A program made the translations under genes and the position numbers. Of a stretch of DNA of 64,000 bases, positions 8,417 through 18,257 are shown piece by piece. Position 1 is the first letter of the stretch. Each line of letters starts with the position of its first letter. This DNA is from Anoxybacterium sp963668245 (GTDB taxonomy: Bacteria; Bacillota; Clostridia; Peptostreptococcales; Anaerovoracaceae). The notes under the pieces were generated by a model that saw only the letters and a program-made list of their open reading frames with translations, did no database searches and had not been told where the DNA came from. The DNA lies in the NCBI GenBank assembly GCA_963668245.2, contig OY764195.2, positions 2,170,001 to 2,234,000 of the forward strand, read 5' to 3'.

Positions 8417-10841
8417 AAAGCGACGTAATCCCCCATATTCTATCTGCATATTCTCTGACTGCACGATCCGCAGAGAATACTCCTGATTTTGCAATATTGG
8501 TTAAGGACATCCCTCCCCAACGGAAGGAATCCTGATAAATGGAAGATACCCGTTGTTGTGTTTGTTTATAGCTTTCAAAATCAGCAATCACTAGATACTG
8601 GTCTGCTTCACCATTAAATCCTGTTGTTAGTGAATTAATGATATCACTAAATTGTTCTCCTCCAATTCCTGTTGCCAAGAACTTAATGATTGCTGAAATG
8701 TGCTTGTTGTCTTGATAATATCCCCATGGGCTATACAATCCTTCTCTTTTCAAGTGTTCCACTTCTTCGACGCTCATACCGAAGATAAAGATGTTATCTG
8801 GTCCAACAGCTTGATAAATTTCAACATTTGCGCCATCCATCGTTCCAAGCGTTACGGCACCATTGAGCATTAATTTCATATTGCCTGTTCCAGATGCTTC
8901 TGTACCTGCAAGTGAAATTTGTTCTGACACATCAGCAGCCGGCATAATCAGCTCAGACAAAGAGACAGCATAATTTTCTAAAAAAACAATACGAATCCTT
9001 CCTCTGACCACAGGATCCTTTTCTAGTTGTTCTGATAGTTTGCATGCCAAATGTATGATTTGTTTTGCCATATAGTATCCTGCTGCTGATTTGGCTGCAA
9101 AGATAAACGTACGAGGATGTAAATCCATATTTGGATTGTCCTTCAATTGATTATATAAATCAATAATATGTATTAGATTGAGCAATTGACGTTTATATTC
9201 GTGAAGTCTTTTTACTTGCACATCAAAAATAGAATTCGGGTCTACGATAATATTATTATGTTCCTTTATGTATATTCCTAGTCGTTCTTTATTTTCTTTT
9301 TTGATTGTCGCAAGTTGATCTAGAACACCTCGATCCTCCTTGTATTTCAATAGATTTTCTAGTTCTCTAGAGTCAGCTTTAAATCCGGGACCATTCAACT
9401 CTTCCAAGAGTTGTGATAATTTAGGATTCGACTGACATAACCATCTTCGATAAGCAATCCCATTTGTTACATTCGTGAATTTATTGGGTGTTATTTGAGA
9501 AAAACCAGAAAATAATTTGTCCTTAATAATCCCACTGTGAAGCCCAGAAACTCCATTCACCGTGTGAGACGTAGCGACACATAAATTTGCCATTCTGATT
9601 TTTCCATTGAAAATAATCGCCATGTTATTGCGGATTGCTTCTTGGTTTGGGTAAGTTTGCAGATAAAGTTCATTTTGTCTGCGATTAATTTCTTTTAATA
9701 TAGAGTGGAGTCTTGGAAGTAAGCCTGCAAATAGACCTTCTGGCCACTGTTCTAGTGCCTCAGGCATCACAGTATGATTGGTATAGGAGATGGTTTTCGT
9801 TACAATTTCCCACGCATGATCCCATTGATAATCGTATTGATCAAGAAGAATTCTCATTAATTCTAGAATCGTCATCGTGGGATGGGTATCGTTTATGTGG
9901 ATTGCATACACTTCATGAAATAAATCTAGATTACCATGAACTTTTACATACTTTTTCGTCAATGTCTGCATCGAGGCAGAAATGAAAAAATATTGTTGTT
10001 TCATGCGAAGTAGTTTTCCTTCATCATGGGCATCTTCCGGATAAAGAATTTTAGAAATAATCTCAGCTTGATGTTTTTCTTCCATAGACTTGAGGTACTC
10101 GCCCTTTGCAAATAGCTCCATATCAATGCTAATTGGTGAGGTAGACTGCCAAAGGCGTAACGTGTTAATGATAGGACTGTCATATCCGGAAATCAACATA
10201 TCCCTCGGGATTGCAGTTACTTTCGTATAGTCAGAATGTATCACTCTCATTCGCCCAGCTTCATCCCACTCTTCTGATAGTTTACCACCAAAATGGATTT
10301 CTTCGGCTTCGTCTTCTTTTGTAATGAGCCAACAGTCACCCATATCAAGCCAATTATCAGGCTCTTCAATTTGCTTTCCATTTTCGATTTTTTGCTTAAA
10401 AATACCGTATTCGTAGCATATTGACATTCCCTGTCCCAACATTTTATTGGATGAGATGGCATCAAGATAACAAGATGCTAATCTTCCAAGCCCGCCGTTG
10501 CCCAGTCCTGCATCTGGTTCCATTTCAAAAAAATCTTCTAGTTTGTATCCGAAATTATCAAAAGATTCCCTAAACACATCGGTTAATCCTAAATTAAACA
10601 TATTGTTTTTTAGTGATTCACCGGGAAGAAACTCCATGGAGAGATAGATAACTTGCTTTTTTTCTTGCTCATCGATGACTTCTTGATTTGCAAGCCACAT
10701 TTCCGACATTACGTCACGCACAACAAAACAAGCTGCGCGGAACCATTGCTGTTTTGTCGCATTTTCAGGCTCTCTACCAAAATGACGCAGAAGTTTTCCT
10801 TCCATAAGCTTTGAGATTTGTTGTGGTTCATACGTTTTCAT
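8409..10841 (-). CDS. glgP: Glycogen/alpha-glucan phosphorylase
   Basis: A GT35 phosphorylase of 810 residues. It releases glucose 1-phosphate from the non-reducing ends of glycogen. The pyridoxal-phosphate site EASGTGNMK is clear, with lysine 656 as the cofactor lysine. The N-terminal region has the GNGGLGRLASCY motif of the active site. The gene lies 22 bases after glgA and overlaps the GH13 gene, so synthesis and breakdown genes share one transcript. Confidence 0.97.
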   Translation of the reverse strand: MKTYEPQQISKLMEGKLLRHFGREPENATKQQWFRAACFVVRDVMSEMWLANQEVIDEQEKKQVIYLSMEFLPGESLKNNMFNLGLTDVFRESFDNFGYKLEDFFEMEPDAGLGNGGLGRLASCYLDAISSNKMLGQGMSICYEYGIFKQKIENGKQIEEPDNWLDMGDCWLITKEDEAEEIHFGGKLSEEWDEAGRMRVIHSDYTKVTAIPRDMLISGYDSPIINTLRLWQSTSPISIDMELFAKGEYLKSMEEKHQAEIISKILYPEDAHDEGKLLRMKQQYFFISASMQTLTKKYVKVHGNLDLFHEVYAIHINDTHPTMTILELMRILLDQYDYQWDHAWEIVTKTISYTNHTVMPEALEQWPEGLFAGLLPRLHSILKEINRRQNELYLQTYPNQEAIRNNMAIIFNGKIRMANLCVATSHTVNGVSGLHSGIIKDKLFSGFSQITPNKFTNVTNGIAYRRWLCQSNPKLSQLLEELNGPGFKADSRELENLLKYKEDRGVLDQLATIKKENKERLGIYIKEHNNIIVDPNSIFDVQVKRLHEYKRQLLNLIHIIDLYNQLKDNPNMDLHPRTFIFAAKSAAGYYMAKQIIHLACKLSEQLEKDPVVRGRIRIVFLENYAVSLSELIMPAADVSEQISLAGTEASGTGNMKLMLNGAVTLGTMDGANVEIYQAVGPDNIFIFGMSVEEVEHLKREGLYSPWGYYQDNKHISAIIKFLATGIGGEQFSDIINSLTTGFNGEADQYLVIADFESYKQTQQRVSSIYQDSFRWGGMSLTNIAKSGVFSADRAVREYADRIWGITSLYD

Positions 10842-10863
10842 AGTTTTTAACCTTTCTATTTAT

Positions 10864-12288
10864 TCACTTCAACATGCTTTTGTATAGCTTATTATATTCC
10901 CTTGATGAATTTTTCCATGAAAAATCAGTATCCATACCATTTTTCACAAGTTGATGCCATTGATCCTTTTCCCTATATAGTTCAATGGTTCTTTTTAGTG
11001 CACCAATCATATCTTGAGCATTGATTGACTGAAAGGTTACGCCATTTCCTGTTTGATCCTCCAAATTATATGGGATGATACTGTCTTTCAAACCACCTGT
11101 TGCTCTGACAATGGGAATTGTTCCGTAACGAAGGGCAATCATTTGAGCCAATCCGCAAGGTTCGCTGATCGATGGCATTAAAAACATATCAGCTCCAGCG
11201 TAAATTTGTGTTGCAAGTTGAGAAGAAAAGGTAGTAACCACTGCCAATTTGCTTGCGTATTCAACAGCTTTTTGTCGGAAAAATGATTCGAATTTTTCAT
11301 CACCTGTACCAAGCAATACAAACTGTATGTTTTCTTCCATGATTTCATCAAAAACACTAACTACAAGATCGATTCCTTTGTGCTCTACTAACCTGCCAAT
11401 CATGGCGACAAGAGGAACTGACGCATCTTCTCTGAGATTCAGCTTACTCTGCATGAATAATTTGTTATCTGCTTTTTTCTCAATGGAATTCTTTGTAAAC
11501 CTTGTTGTAATATCCAAATCTTTTGCTGGGTTGAACTGATTGGTATCAATTCCGTTGATGATTCCTAGAAGTTTATAGCTGTTTTCCTTGATGATGTGTT
11601 CTAAACCGTTGCCGTAGAAGGGATAAGTAATTTCATCTGCATAACTTTGGCTCACAGTAGTGAGTTTATCGCAGGTAACAATTGCGCCTTTCATGAAGTT
11701 AATTGCTCCATTATAATCAAGAATGCCTCGATCTGATTCAGACAATCCAAGTAAATCATGAAGCACACTTTGATCGTATTTTCCTTGATATTCAATGTTG
11801 TGAATTGTAAATACTGTTTTTAGTTCCTGATAAATAGGTTCGTCTTTTAATATTGTCTTAAGATAAACAGGAACCATAGCGGTTTGCCATTCATTGCAAT
11901 GTAGAATGTCTGGCTGACAATCAATATGGAGCAATGCTTCTAATGCAGCTCTTGAAAAGTATGCAAATCTTTCACCATCGTCATAATAGCCATAATAATT
12001 ATCTCTATAAAAATACTGTTCATTATCTATAAAGTAGTATGTAATACCTTCGTGTTCCATTTGAAAAATTCCACAATACTGTGTGCGCCAAGATAAAACC
12101 ACAGGAAAATTTGCAACAAATTTCATCTGAGATTGATATTGCTTGGTAATACTTTTATATAGTGGTAACATCACGCTTACATCAGTTCCCTGTTTTTTTA
12201 ATTCCTTTGGCAATGAACCAATTACATCACCAAGTCCTCCTGTTTTTGCGAAGGGTTCCGCTTCTGTACTAATCATTAAAATATTCAA
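10864..12288 (-). CDS. glgA: Glycogen synthase (ADP-glucose)
   Basis: A GT5 glycogen synthase of about 474 residues. The ADP-glucose-binding motif KTGGLGDV begins at K15. The C-terminal EPCGL segment belongs to the GT-B retaining fold. It extends alpha-1,4-glucan from ADP-glucose. I chose the TTG at 12286-12288, giving MNILMISTEAEP. AGGTGA sits 5 bases upstream and known GlgA proteins begin the same way. The alternative GTG lies three codons earlier, inside that ribosome site. Confidence 0.95.
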   Translation of the reverse strand: MNILMISTEAEPFAKTGGLGDVIGSLPKELKKQGTDVSVMLPLYKSITKQYQSQMKFVANFPVVLSWRTQYCGIFQMEHEGITYYFIDNEQYFYRDNYYGYYDDGERFAYFSRAALEALLHIDCQPDILHCNEWQTAMVPVYLKTILKDEPIYQELKTVFTIHNIEYQGKYDQSVLHDLLGLSESDRGILDYNGAINFMKGAIVTCDKLTTVSQSYADEITYPFYGNGLEHIIKENSYKLLGIINGIDTNQFNPAKDLDITTRFTKNSIEKKADNKLFMQSKLNLREDASVPLVAMIGRLVEHKGIDLVVSVFDEIMEENIQFVLLGTGDEKFESFFRQKAVEYASKLAVVTTFSSQLATQIYAGADMFLMPSISEPCGLAQMIALRYGTIPIVRATGGLKDSIIPYNLEDQTGNGVTFQSINAQDMIGALKRTIELYREKDQWHQLVKNGMDTDFSWKNSSREYNKLYKSMLK

Positions 12289-12318
12289 AAGGATCACCTG
12301 CCAATCTGATATTGCATT

Positions 12319-13440
12319 TTATATAATGCTGTTCTTTTCAATAACAACTGGGTATGTTTCGTGTCCAACAAGATGTCTGTTTTCCCTCACAATAACATCC
12401 TTATCGATAATGACATTATCTACTTTTACATTTTTCATTATTTCAGTATTCTGAAGTATAATACTGTTCTTCACGACTGCACCGCGCCCAATGATCACTC
12501 CACGTGACAAAATTGAGTTTGTTACAGTCCCTTCAATTCTGCAGCCGTCTGAAATAATAGAGTTAGAAATTTTACTACCGTTGCCATATTGAACAGGAAC
12601 ACTGTCTTTGACTTTTGTATAAACTGGTTTTTCAAAAATTTGTTTCCGCACGTCCTCAGACAACAAACGCATATTCTCTTTCATATAGCTAGATACGCTA
12701 CTGATATCAAAATGTATCTTTTTGTGTTCATATCCTAAAATGTTTAGGTTACCCGCTAGTTTTTGAATGATATCCCGATAAAAATCATATCGACCGTATG
12801 CCATTGCATCAGCAACCAGTGACTCTAAAAGGGATTTTCGTAATACAAATGTATCTAAACAAATTGTTCCGTGATTTATCTTTGTTTCGTCATTATTAAA
12901 TGTCACCTCATAAATGCGCTCACGATCGTCCATTTTTACCATAGCGACCCCGCTAGCCAAAGACTCTCCTTCATTTGTGCGTGAATAAATCGCAGTAATA
13001 TCCGCATTCCTTTCGATATGACTTTTCATAACTTCCTCAAAATCAATATCGTATATCATGCAACTACCAGTAATTACCACATAGTCCCCTCTTGATCGTT
13101 TTAGCGAATGCATATTACGTGATAATGCATCTATAGTACCCAGATAATTTCCAGTATCTGCTGCACCTGGACTTGAAAAAGGAGATAAAATTCTCAATCC
13201 ACCTATCTTACGTGTCAAATCCCATTCTTTACCAGTTCCTACATGGTCAATAAGAGAATGATAGTTGTTTCTAGCGATAATTGAAACATCATAGATACCA
13301 GAGTTCACAAAATTGGAAAGAACAAAATCGATGACTCTATATTTACCACCAAATGGTACAGATGAGAGCGTTCTAACTTTTGTAAGCTCTCTAAGATTTA
13401 CACGGTCAGAATAGGAAAAAACAATGCCGAGAATATCCAT
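12319..13440 (-). CDS. glgD: Glucose-1-phosphate adenylyltransferase subunit GlgD
   Basis: A GlgC paralogue of 373 residues with the shared SVPFGGKYRVIDFVLSNFVNSGI segment and the C-terminal left-handed beta-helix. The N-terminal catalytic loop GGxGxRL seen in GlgC is missing (here MDILGIVFSYSDRVNL). In Firmicutes GlgD is a regulatory partner that forms a hetero-oligomer with GlgC. The gene starts 2 bases after the glgC stop. Confidence 0.95.
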   Translation of the reverse strand: MDILGIVFSYSDRVNLRELTKVRTLSSVPFGGKYRVIDFVLSNFVNSGIYDVSIIARNNYHSLIDHVGTGKEWDLTRKIGGLRILSPFSSPGAADTGNYLGTIDALSRNMHSLKRSRGDYVVITGSCMIYDIDFEEVMKSHIERNADITAIYSRTNEGESLASGVAMVKMDDRERIYEVTFNNDETKINHGTICLDTFVLRKSLLESLVADAMAYGRYDFYRDIIQKLAGNLNILGYEHKKIHFDISSVSSYMKENMRLLSEDVRKQIFEKPVYTKVKDSVPVQYGNGSKISNSIISDGCRIEGTVTNSILSRGVIIGRGAVVKNSIILQNTEIMKNVKVDNVIIDKDVIVRENRHLVGHETYPVVIEKNSII

Positions 13441-13442
13441 TT

Positions 13443-14666
13443 TTATTCACCTTCCTTTTTTATAATGCTTTCACCAATCATAGAGCCAGCTGGAACAATG
13501 GTATCTGCTGCAATCAATATATTTTGACCTATCACGGTGATTTCAGGGTGTTTTCCTGTTTCTGCTGGTTCACAGCACCCTAGCCTTGCCTGTTCACCGA
13601 TGATGGTATCAGCAGCAATAATGGAATATTCAATCATAGCATTTTCTTCTACTGTAACGCCAGGCATCACTATGGAGTTTTTGATGATTGCACCAGTTTT
13701 CACTGTTACGCCAGGAAAAATAATGCTGTTTTCGATTTCTCCATCAATACTACATCCCTCAGATATACTTGAATTGCTTAGTTTTGCGTTCATACCAATA
13801 TATTGAGGCGGTAAAATACCATTGCGAGAAAAGATTTTCCAAGGTGGATCATTGAGCTCGATTGGAACATTTGGATTTAGTAAATCCATATTTGCTTCCC
13901 ATAAAGACTCTACTGTACCAACATCCTTCCAGTATCCTTTGTATTCATAGGCATAAATCGTTTCATTTGCATCAAGCATTCTTGGAATGATATTTTTTCC
14001 GAAATCATTTTCAGATTTTTCATCCGCTTCATCTGCAATGAGATAGGATTTTAATTTATCCCAACTAAAAATATAAACACCCATCGACGCCAATGTACTT
14101 TTTGGTTGTGGTGGTTTTTCTTCAAATTCATAAATCCTTAAATTTTCATCCGCATTCATGACGCCAAATCTACTAGCATCTTCAAGAGGAACATCAAGAA
14201 CTGCAATGGTGCATGCTGCATCCTTTTCTTTATGATACTCAAGCATCATCTTATAGTTCATTTTGTAGATATGGTCACCCGATAATATAAGTACATACTT
14301 TGGATGACTCATTTCTATATACTCTATATTTTGATAAATTGCATTTGCAGTACCTTTATACCAAACACCATCTTTTTCTTTCATGTAGGGTGGAAGTATG
14401 GTGATGCCTCCAAAAATTCTATCTAGATCCCAAGGTTGTCCGTTTCCAATATATGCATTTAATTCTAGCGGTCTGTATTGGGTAAGCACCCCTATCGTAT
14501 CGATCCCTGAGTTCACACAGTTGGAAATGGTAAAATCAATAATTCTGTATTTACCACCAAAAGGAACTGCAGGTTTTGCAACGGAATTCGTAAGAACCCC
14601 TAATCGGCTTCCCTGTCCACCAGCTAAAAGCATTGCAATCATTTCCTTTTTCTTTTCATGGGACAT
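13443..14666 (-). CDS. glgC: Glucose-1-phosphate adenylyltransferase (ADP-glucose pyrophosphorylase)
   Basis: The catalytic subunit, about 407 residues, makes ADP-glucose from glucose 1-phosphate and ATP. Visible motifs are AMLLAGGQGSRLG (nucleotide-binding loop), KPAVPFGGKYRIIDF and the WYKGTANAIYQN segment. A GGAGGTGA box 5 bases upstream sets the start at MSHEKKK; it overlaps the end of glgB, including its stop TGA. This indicates tight translational coupling. Confidence 0.97.
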   Translation of the reverse strand: MSHEKKKEMIAMLLAGGQGSRLGVLTNSVAKPAVPFGGKYRIIDFTISNCVNSGIDTIGVLTQYRPLELNAYIGNGQPWDLDRIFGGITILPPYMKEKDGVWYKGTANAIYQNIEYIEMSHPKYVLILSGDHIYKMNYKMMLEYHKEKDAACTIAVLDVPLEDASRFGVMNADENLRIYEFEEKPPQPKSTLASMGVYIFSWDKLKSYLIADEADEKSENDFGKNIIPRMLDANETIYAYEYKGYWKDVGTVESLWEANMDLLNPNVPIELNDPPWKIFSRNGILPPQYIGMNAKLSNSSISEGCSIDGEIENSIIFPGVTVKTGAIIKNSIVMPGVTVEENAMIEYSIIAADTIIGEQARLGCCEPAETGKHPEITVIGQNILIAADTIVPAGSMIGESIIKKEGE

Positions 14667-14671
14667 TGTAA

Positions 14672-16546
14672 TCACCTCCAATAGATTGTAGATAGACCTG
14701 GAACATCTACTTCAATTGAAAACCCATACTCATTTATTGCGATTTCTTTTGAAGGATATTCTTCGGTCACAAGTTGAACCTCACCACCATACTGCGAGAG
14801 GCTTGAGTGAAATACTATTTTATACATACCCAGCTTAGGTACACCTATTCGATATTTCTTTAACGGGACTGGTGAAAAATTACAGCAAATAATCAAATCA
14901 TTTCCTTTTTTATCTACTCTTCGAAAACTAATGAAATTATGATCCTTATCATCAGGTTCAATCCATTGGAATCCATTCCAATCCTCATCTTGTTCCCATA
15001 AAGGAGATTGCCTAAGATACACAGCATTCAATTCTTGTATAAAGCATAAAAATTTTTGGTGCATTTCAAATGATAAGAGGTTCCAGTCTAGCTGTTTTTG
15101 ATAATCCCATTCAATAAATTGTGCAAATTCAGATCCCATAAAGGTTAGTTTTTTCCCAGGATGGGCCATCATATAAGACAAATACGTACGCAAATTGCCA
15201 AATTTATCTTGATAAGCTCCAGGCATTTTGCTCAGCAACGAACATTTGCCATGGACCACTTCATCGTGAGAAAGAGGAAGAATATAATTTTCTGAAGAAA
15301 AGTAAGTGAGAGGAAAAGTTAGATTTTGATGACTGCCATTTCGAAAATACGGGTCGATTTTCATGTATTGAAGAGTATCATTCATCCACCCCATATTCCA
15401 TTTGAAATTAAAACCAAGTCCGCCAACATCTACTGGTTTGGTCACCATTGGCCACGCAGTGGATTCTTCAGCAATCATCAAAGCGCCCGGAAAGGCTTGG
15501 AATACTGTTTTGTTCAAATCTTTGAAAAAAGAAACTGCGTCTAGATTTTCACGTCCACCATTTACATTTGGACGCCACATACCATGATCTCTGCCGTAAT
15601 CTAAATAGAGCATAGAAGCCACTGCATCAACACGCAGACCATCAATATGATATTTTTCCATCCAGAACATCGCATTCGAAATCAGAAAACTTCTAACCTC
15701 GTTTTTCCCCCAGTCAAAGATCCTCGTACCCCATTCTTTATGCTCATTTTTCAAATCGTCGTCATATTCATAACAATTTGTGCCATCGAATCGATACAGT
15801 CCATCCCCATCTTTTGGAAAGTGACCTGGAACCCAGTCTAGGATTACGGCAATCCCCTCTTGATGGCACTGATCCACAAAGAACATAAATTGCTCTGGTG
15901 TGCCATATCTTGATGTGGGTGCATAATATCCAATGACCTGATATCCCCAAGAACCATCAAAAGGATACTCTGTAATCGGCATAAGTTCTAAATGAGTATA
16001 TCCCATCTTCTTAATATAGGGGATTAATTCTTTTGACATTTTTACATAATTATAGTAATTGCCATCTTCATATGTTTTCCATGAGCCCAAATGAACTTCA
16101 TATATATTCATTGGCTTATCATAAGGTACATTGATTTTCTGCTTACTCACCCATTCTTCATCATTCCATTGATATTGTTCAATGTCGTATGTCTTTGATG
16201 CCGTTGCTGGTCTTGTTTCCATATGGAAACCATAAGGATCTGCTTTTGTGAACTTTTGATCGCATTGATCTACAATTGCATACTTATAGTTGGCGTACAT
16301 GGAAAGTCCTTCCACGAAAGCTTGCCAAATCCCCTGGGAATTGACTCGCTCCATTGGATTTTTTGTATCATCCCATTGGTTAAAATCACCGATTAAAGAC
16401 ACCTGTTTTGCATTTGGTGCCCATAGCCGAAAAACATAGCCTTTCTTATTATTTTCTAGGTATGGATGAGCTCCTAATAGTTCATATGCTTTGCTTGCGG
16501 TACCTTGATGAAAGAGATAAATTGGTAATTCTAGTTCCTTTTCCAT
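14672..16546 (-). CDS. glgB: 1,4-alpha-glucan branching enzyme
   Basis: A protein of 624 residues. It has an N-terminal CBM48 domain (about 20-120) and a GH13 barrel with DWVPGHF (237-243), GLRVDAVA (nucleophile D307), IAEEST (acid/base E360) and LSHDEVVHGK. It moves glucan chains to make alpha-1,6 branches. It is the first gene of the operon glgB-C-D-A-P-GH13, facing away from the lipoprotein gene at 16645. Confidence 0.97.
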   Translation of the reverse strand: MEKELELPIYLFHQGTASKAYELLGAHPYLENNKKGYVFRLWAPNAKQVSLIGDFNQWDDTKNPMERVNSQGIWQAFVEGLSMYANYKYAIVDQCDQKFTKADPYGFHMETRPATASKTYDIEQYQWNDEEWVSKQKINVPYDKPMNIYEVHLGSWKTYEDGNYYNYVKMSKELIPYIKKMGYTHLELMPITEYPFDGSWGYQVIGYYAPTSRYGTPEQFMFFVDQCHQEGIAVILDWVPGHFPKDGDGLYRFDGTNCYEYDDDLKNEHKEWGTRIFDWGKNEVRSFLISNAMFWMEKYHIDGLRVDAVASMLYLDYGRDHGMWRPNVNGGRENLDAVSFFKDLNKTVFQAFPGALMIAEESTAWPMVTKPVDVGGLGFNFKWNMGWMNDTLQYMKIDPYFRNGSHQNLTFPLTYFSSENYILPLSHDEVVHGKCSLLSKMPGAYQDKFGNLRTYLSYMMAHPGKKLTFMGSEFAQFIEWDYQKQLDWNLLSFEMHQKFLCFIQELNAVYLRQSPLWEQDEDWNGFQWIEPDDKDHNFISFRRVDKKGNDLIICCNFSPVPLKKYRIGVPKLGMYKIVFHSSLSQYGGEVQLVTEEYPSKEIAINEYGFSIEVDVPGLSTIYWR

Positions 16547-16644
16547 GGATTTCCCCCTGTCCTATAAGAATAAACAGAATGATTTGTATTACCTTATAAT
16601 TATATGTTATTATAGTGTCTAAAGCAATATTGGGAGGAAGATAT
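16547..16644. promoter_or_regulatory. Divergent promoter region, glgB / PepD-like lipoprotein
   Basis: This 98-base AT-rich gap must drive both divergent genes. Possible hexamers are TTGTAT with TATTAT (18-base spacer) for the plus strand, and TAGACA with TATAAG (17-base spacer) for the minus strand. None is a strong match. Confidence 0.4.
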
Positions 16645-18180
16645 ATGAAACGATTTATAGCGGTACTGTCGGTATCTGTTCTATGCATTACAATGATGGC
16701 TGGATGTAATAGCAAAGAAGAGCCTGTTTTAGATGATACCACTGTTCGAGCAGAAATACTCAATGAGTTTGATTCCATTGGTAAAATTCCAAGAGAATCA
16801 GGTCATGAAAGAGAAATGAGTACTTATTTAAAAACATGGGCGAAATCTAATTCCTTTGAGGTTGTACGGGATAACGCAAACAATGTAATTATAGATGTTC
16901 CAGCAACACAAGGATATGAAAATGCAAAAACAACAATTTTGCATAGTAACATGGACATGGCTGTAGTAGTATCAGAAGGAGCTATTTTTAATGAATCACA
17001 GGATTCCATAAAAATTATCTCTGATGAGAAAACCATGGAGGCGATTGATACAAATTTAGGGGCAGACAGTGGGATAGGAATGGCCACTATTCTTTATGTC
17101 TTGAAAAATACAGAAAATCACGGGCCAATTCGAGCCATTTTCACCACTGGTGGAGATATGGATTTATCCGGTGCTGAAGCACTTAAGGAAAAATTCTTAG
17201 AAGCTGATTACCTGATTAACTTTGATTGGAATTCGGATCGAAGTATTATGACAGGAAGCAGTGGAAATATCAATTACACCATGACTCGTCAAATTCATTG
17301 GGAGCAACCTAAAAATGCGGTACCATATATGCTGTCTCTCACTGGATTAGATGGTGGATCTGCTGAATCAGATATGAATAAAGGTGGAGCAAATGCAGTT
17401 AAAATTATTGGTGACATCCTAGCTAATACGCAAGGACAAGGAATCTTATTTGAATTAGCAGGTTTTAACGGTGGAACTTCATCCGACACCATTCCAACTG
17501 GTGCACAAGCCCTAATTCTAGTGAATCCCTCAGATCAGAAAAAAATAAAGGCTGCTATCAATGAATCCATGAGAGCTTTTGAAGATGCCTATGGAAATAC
17601 AGATGCAAATTATAACTTTTCTTTTGAAGAAACACTGATGCCAGAAAAAGTAATTTCCTTTGAAGATACAGGAAGTATTGTTAGCTTTATTTATAGCGTT
17701 CTCAATGGCGTTCAATCCTCAGAAGAAACTGAATATAGTACGGGACAAAGTGTTACGAACATTGGATCAGTTTCAACTACATCTGGAAATTTTGTGTGCC
17801 GAATTTCAGCATATAGTACGACAACGGAGGGATTGGCAGAAATAACAGGTGCCCATGAAGCAATTAGCAATATGTGCAATTTAGAATATACAAGTCAATC
17901 TGGAACTCCTGTTTGGTCAGGGCAGTCTGACAGCGATTTATACCAAGCTATGGCAGCCGCGTACAAATCCCTCTATGATTATAACCCTTCATCTATCACA
18001 GACTCAAAACATAGCGAGTGTAGTTTGTTTCTTCAGAAAAATCCGAAACTGCAGATGATATCCATTGGACCGAGTATTCAGAACATTGGAACCATTGAAG
18101 AGTCACTAAAACTAAATTCAGTTGAAAAAGCAGGTAAAGCAGTTATAGAGTTTTTGAAGCAGACTGATGGAACGATATAA
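16645..18180 (+). CDS. PepD/M20-like lipoprotein, probably catalytically impaired
   Basis: A protein of 511 residues with a lipoprotein signal ending MMAGC (C21). The start is set by GGGAGG upstream of the ATG at 16645. The fold follows aminoacyl-histidine dipeptidase (PepD, M20 family): the segments GKIPRESGHE, VPATQGYENA, NLGADSGIG and HSECSLF all have PepD counterparts. Key sites are changed. The first metal-ligand histidine of GHxDM is N102 (HSNMDM). The catalytic pair DEE is G169-G170-D171 (TTGGDMDLSGA). The GHSG motif reads DGGSAES. Asp141 and the Asp of NFDWN remain. I infer a secreted, membrane-anchored non-peptidase or altered enzyme, perhaps peptide binding. Confidence 0.85.
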   Translation: MKRFIAVLSVSVLCITMMAGCNSKEEPVLDDTTVRAEILNEFDSIGKIPRESGHEREMSTYLKTWAKSNSFEVVRDNANNVIIDVPATQGYENAKTTILHSNMDMAVVVSEGAIFNESQDSIKIISDEKTMEAIDTNLGADSGIGMATILYVLKNTENHGPIRAIFTTGGDMDLSGAEALKEKFLEADYLINFDWNSDRSIMTGSSGNINYTMTRQIHWEQPKNAVPYMLSLTGLDGGSAESDMNKGGANAVKIIGDILANTQGQGILFELAGFNGGTSSDTIPTGAQALILVNPSDQKKIKAAINESMRAFEDAYGNTDANYNFSFEETLMPEKVISFEDTGSIVSFIYSVLNGVQSSEETEYSTGQSVTNIGSVSTTSGNFVCRISAYSTTTEGLAEITGAHEAISNMCNLEYTSQSGTPVWSGQSDSDLYQAMAAAYKSLYDYNPSSITDSKHSECSLFLQKNPKLQMISIGPSIQNIGTIEESLKLNSVEKAGKAVIEFLKQTDGTI

Positions 18181-18206
18181 TTCCATCATAACAAATAAAT
18201 AATTAA

Positions 18207-18256
18207 AAAAATGTCCTTTCTAATGTTTCATCATGTGTCTTTAGAAAGGACATTTT
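18207..18256. terminator. Bidirectional terminator
   Basis: A 16-bp stem, AAAATGTCCTTTCTAA / TTAGAAAGGACATTTT, with an 18-base loop. It lies between the convergent PepD-like gene and the SCIFF maturase gene. Confidence 0.85.
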
Positions 18257-18257
18257 A

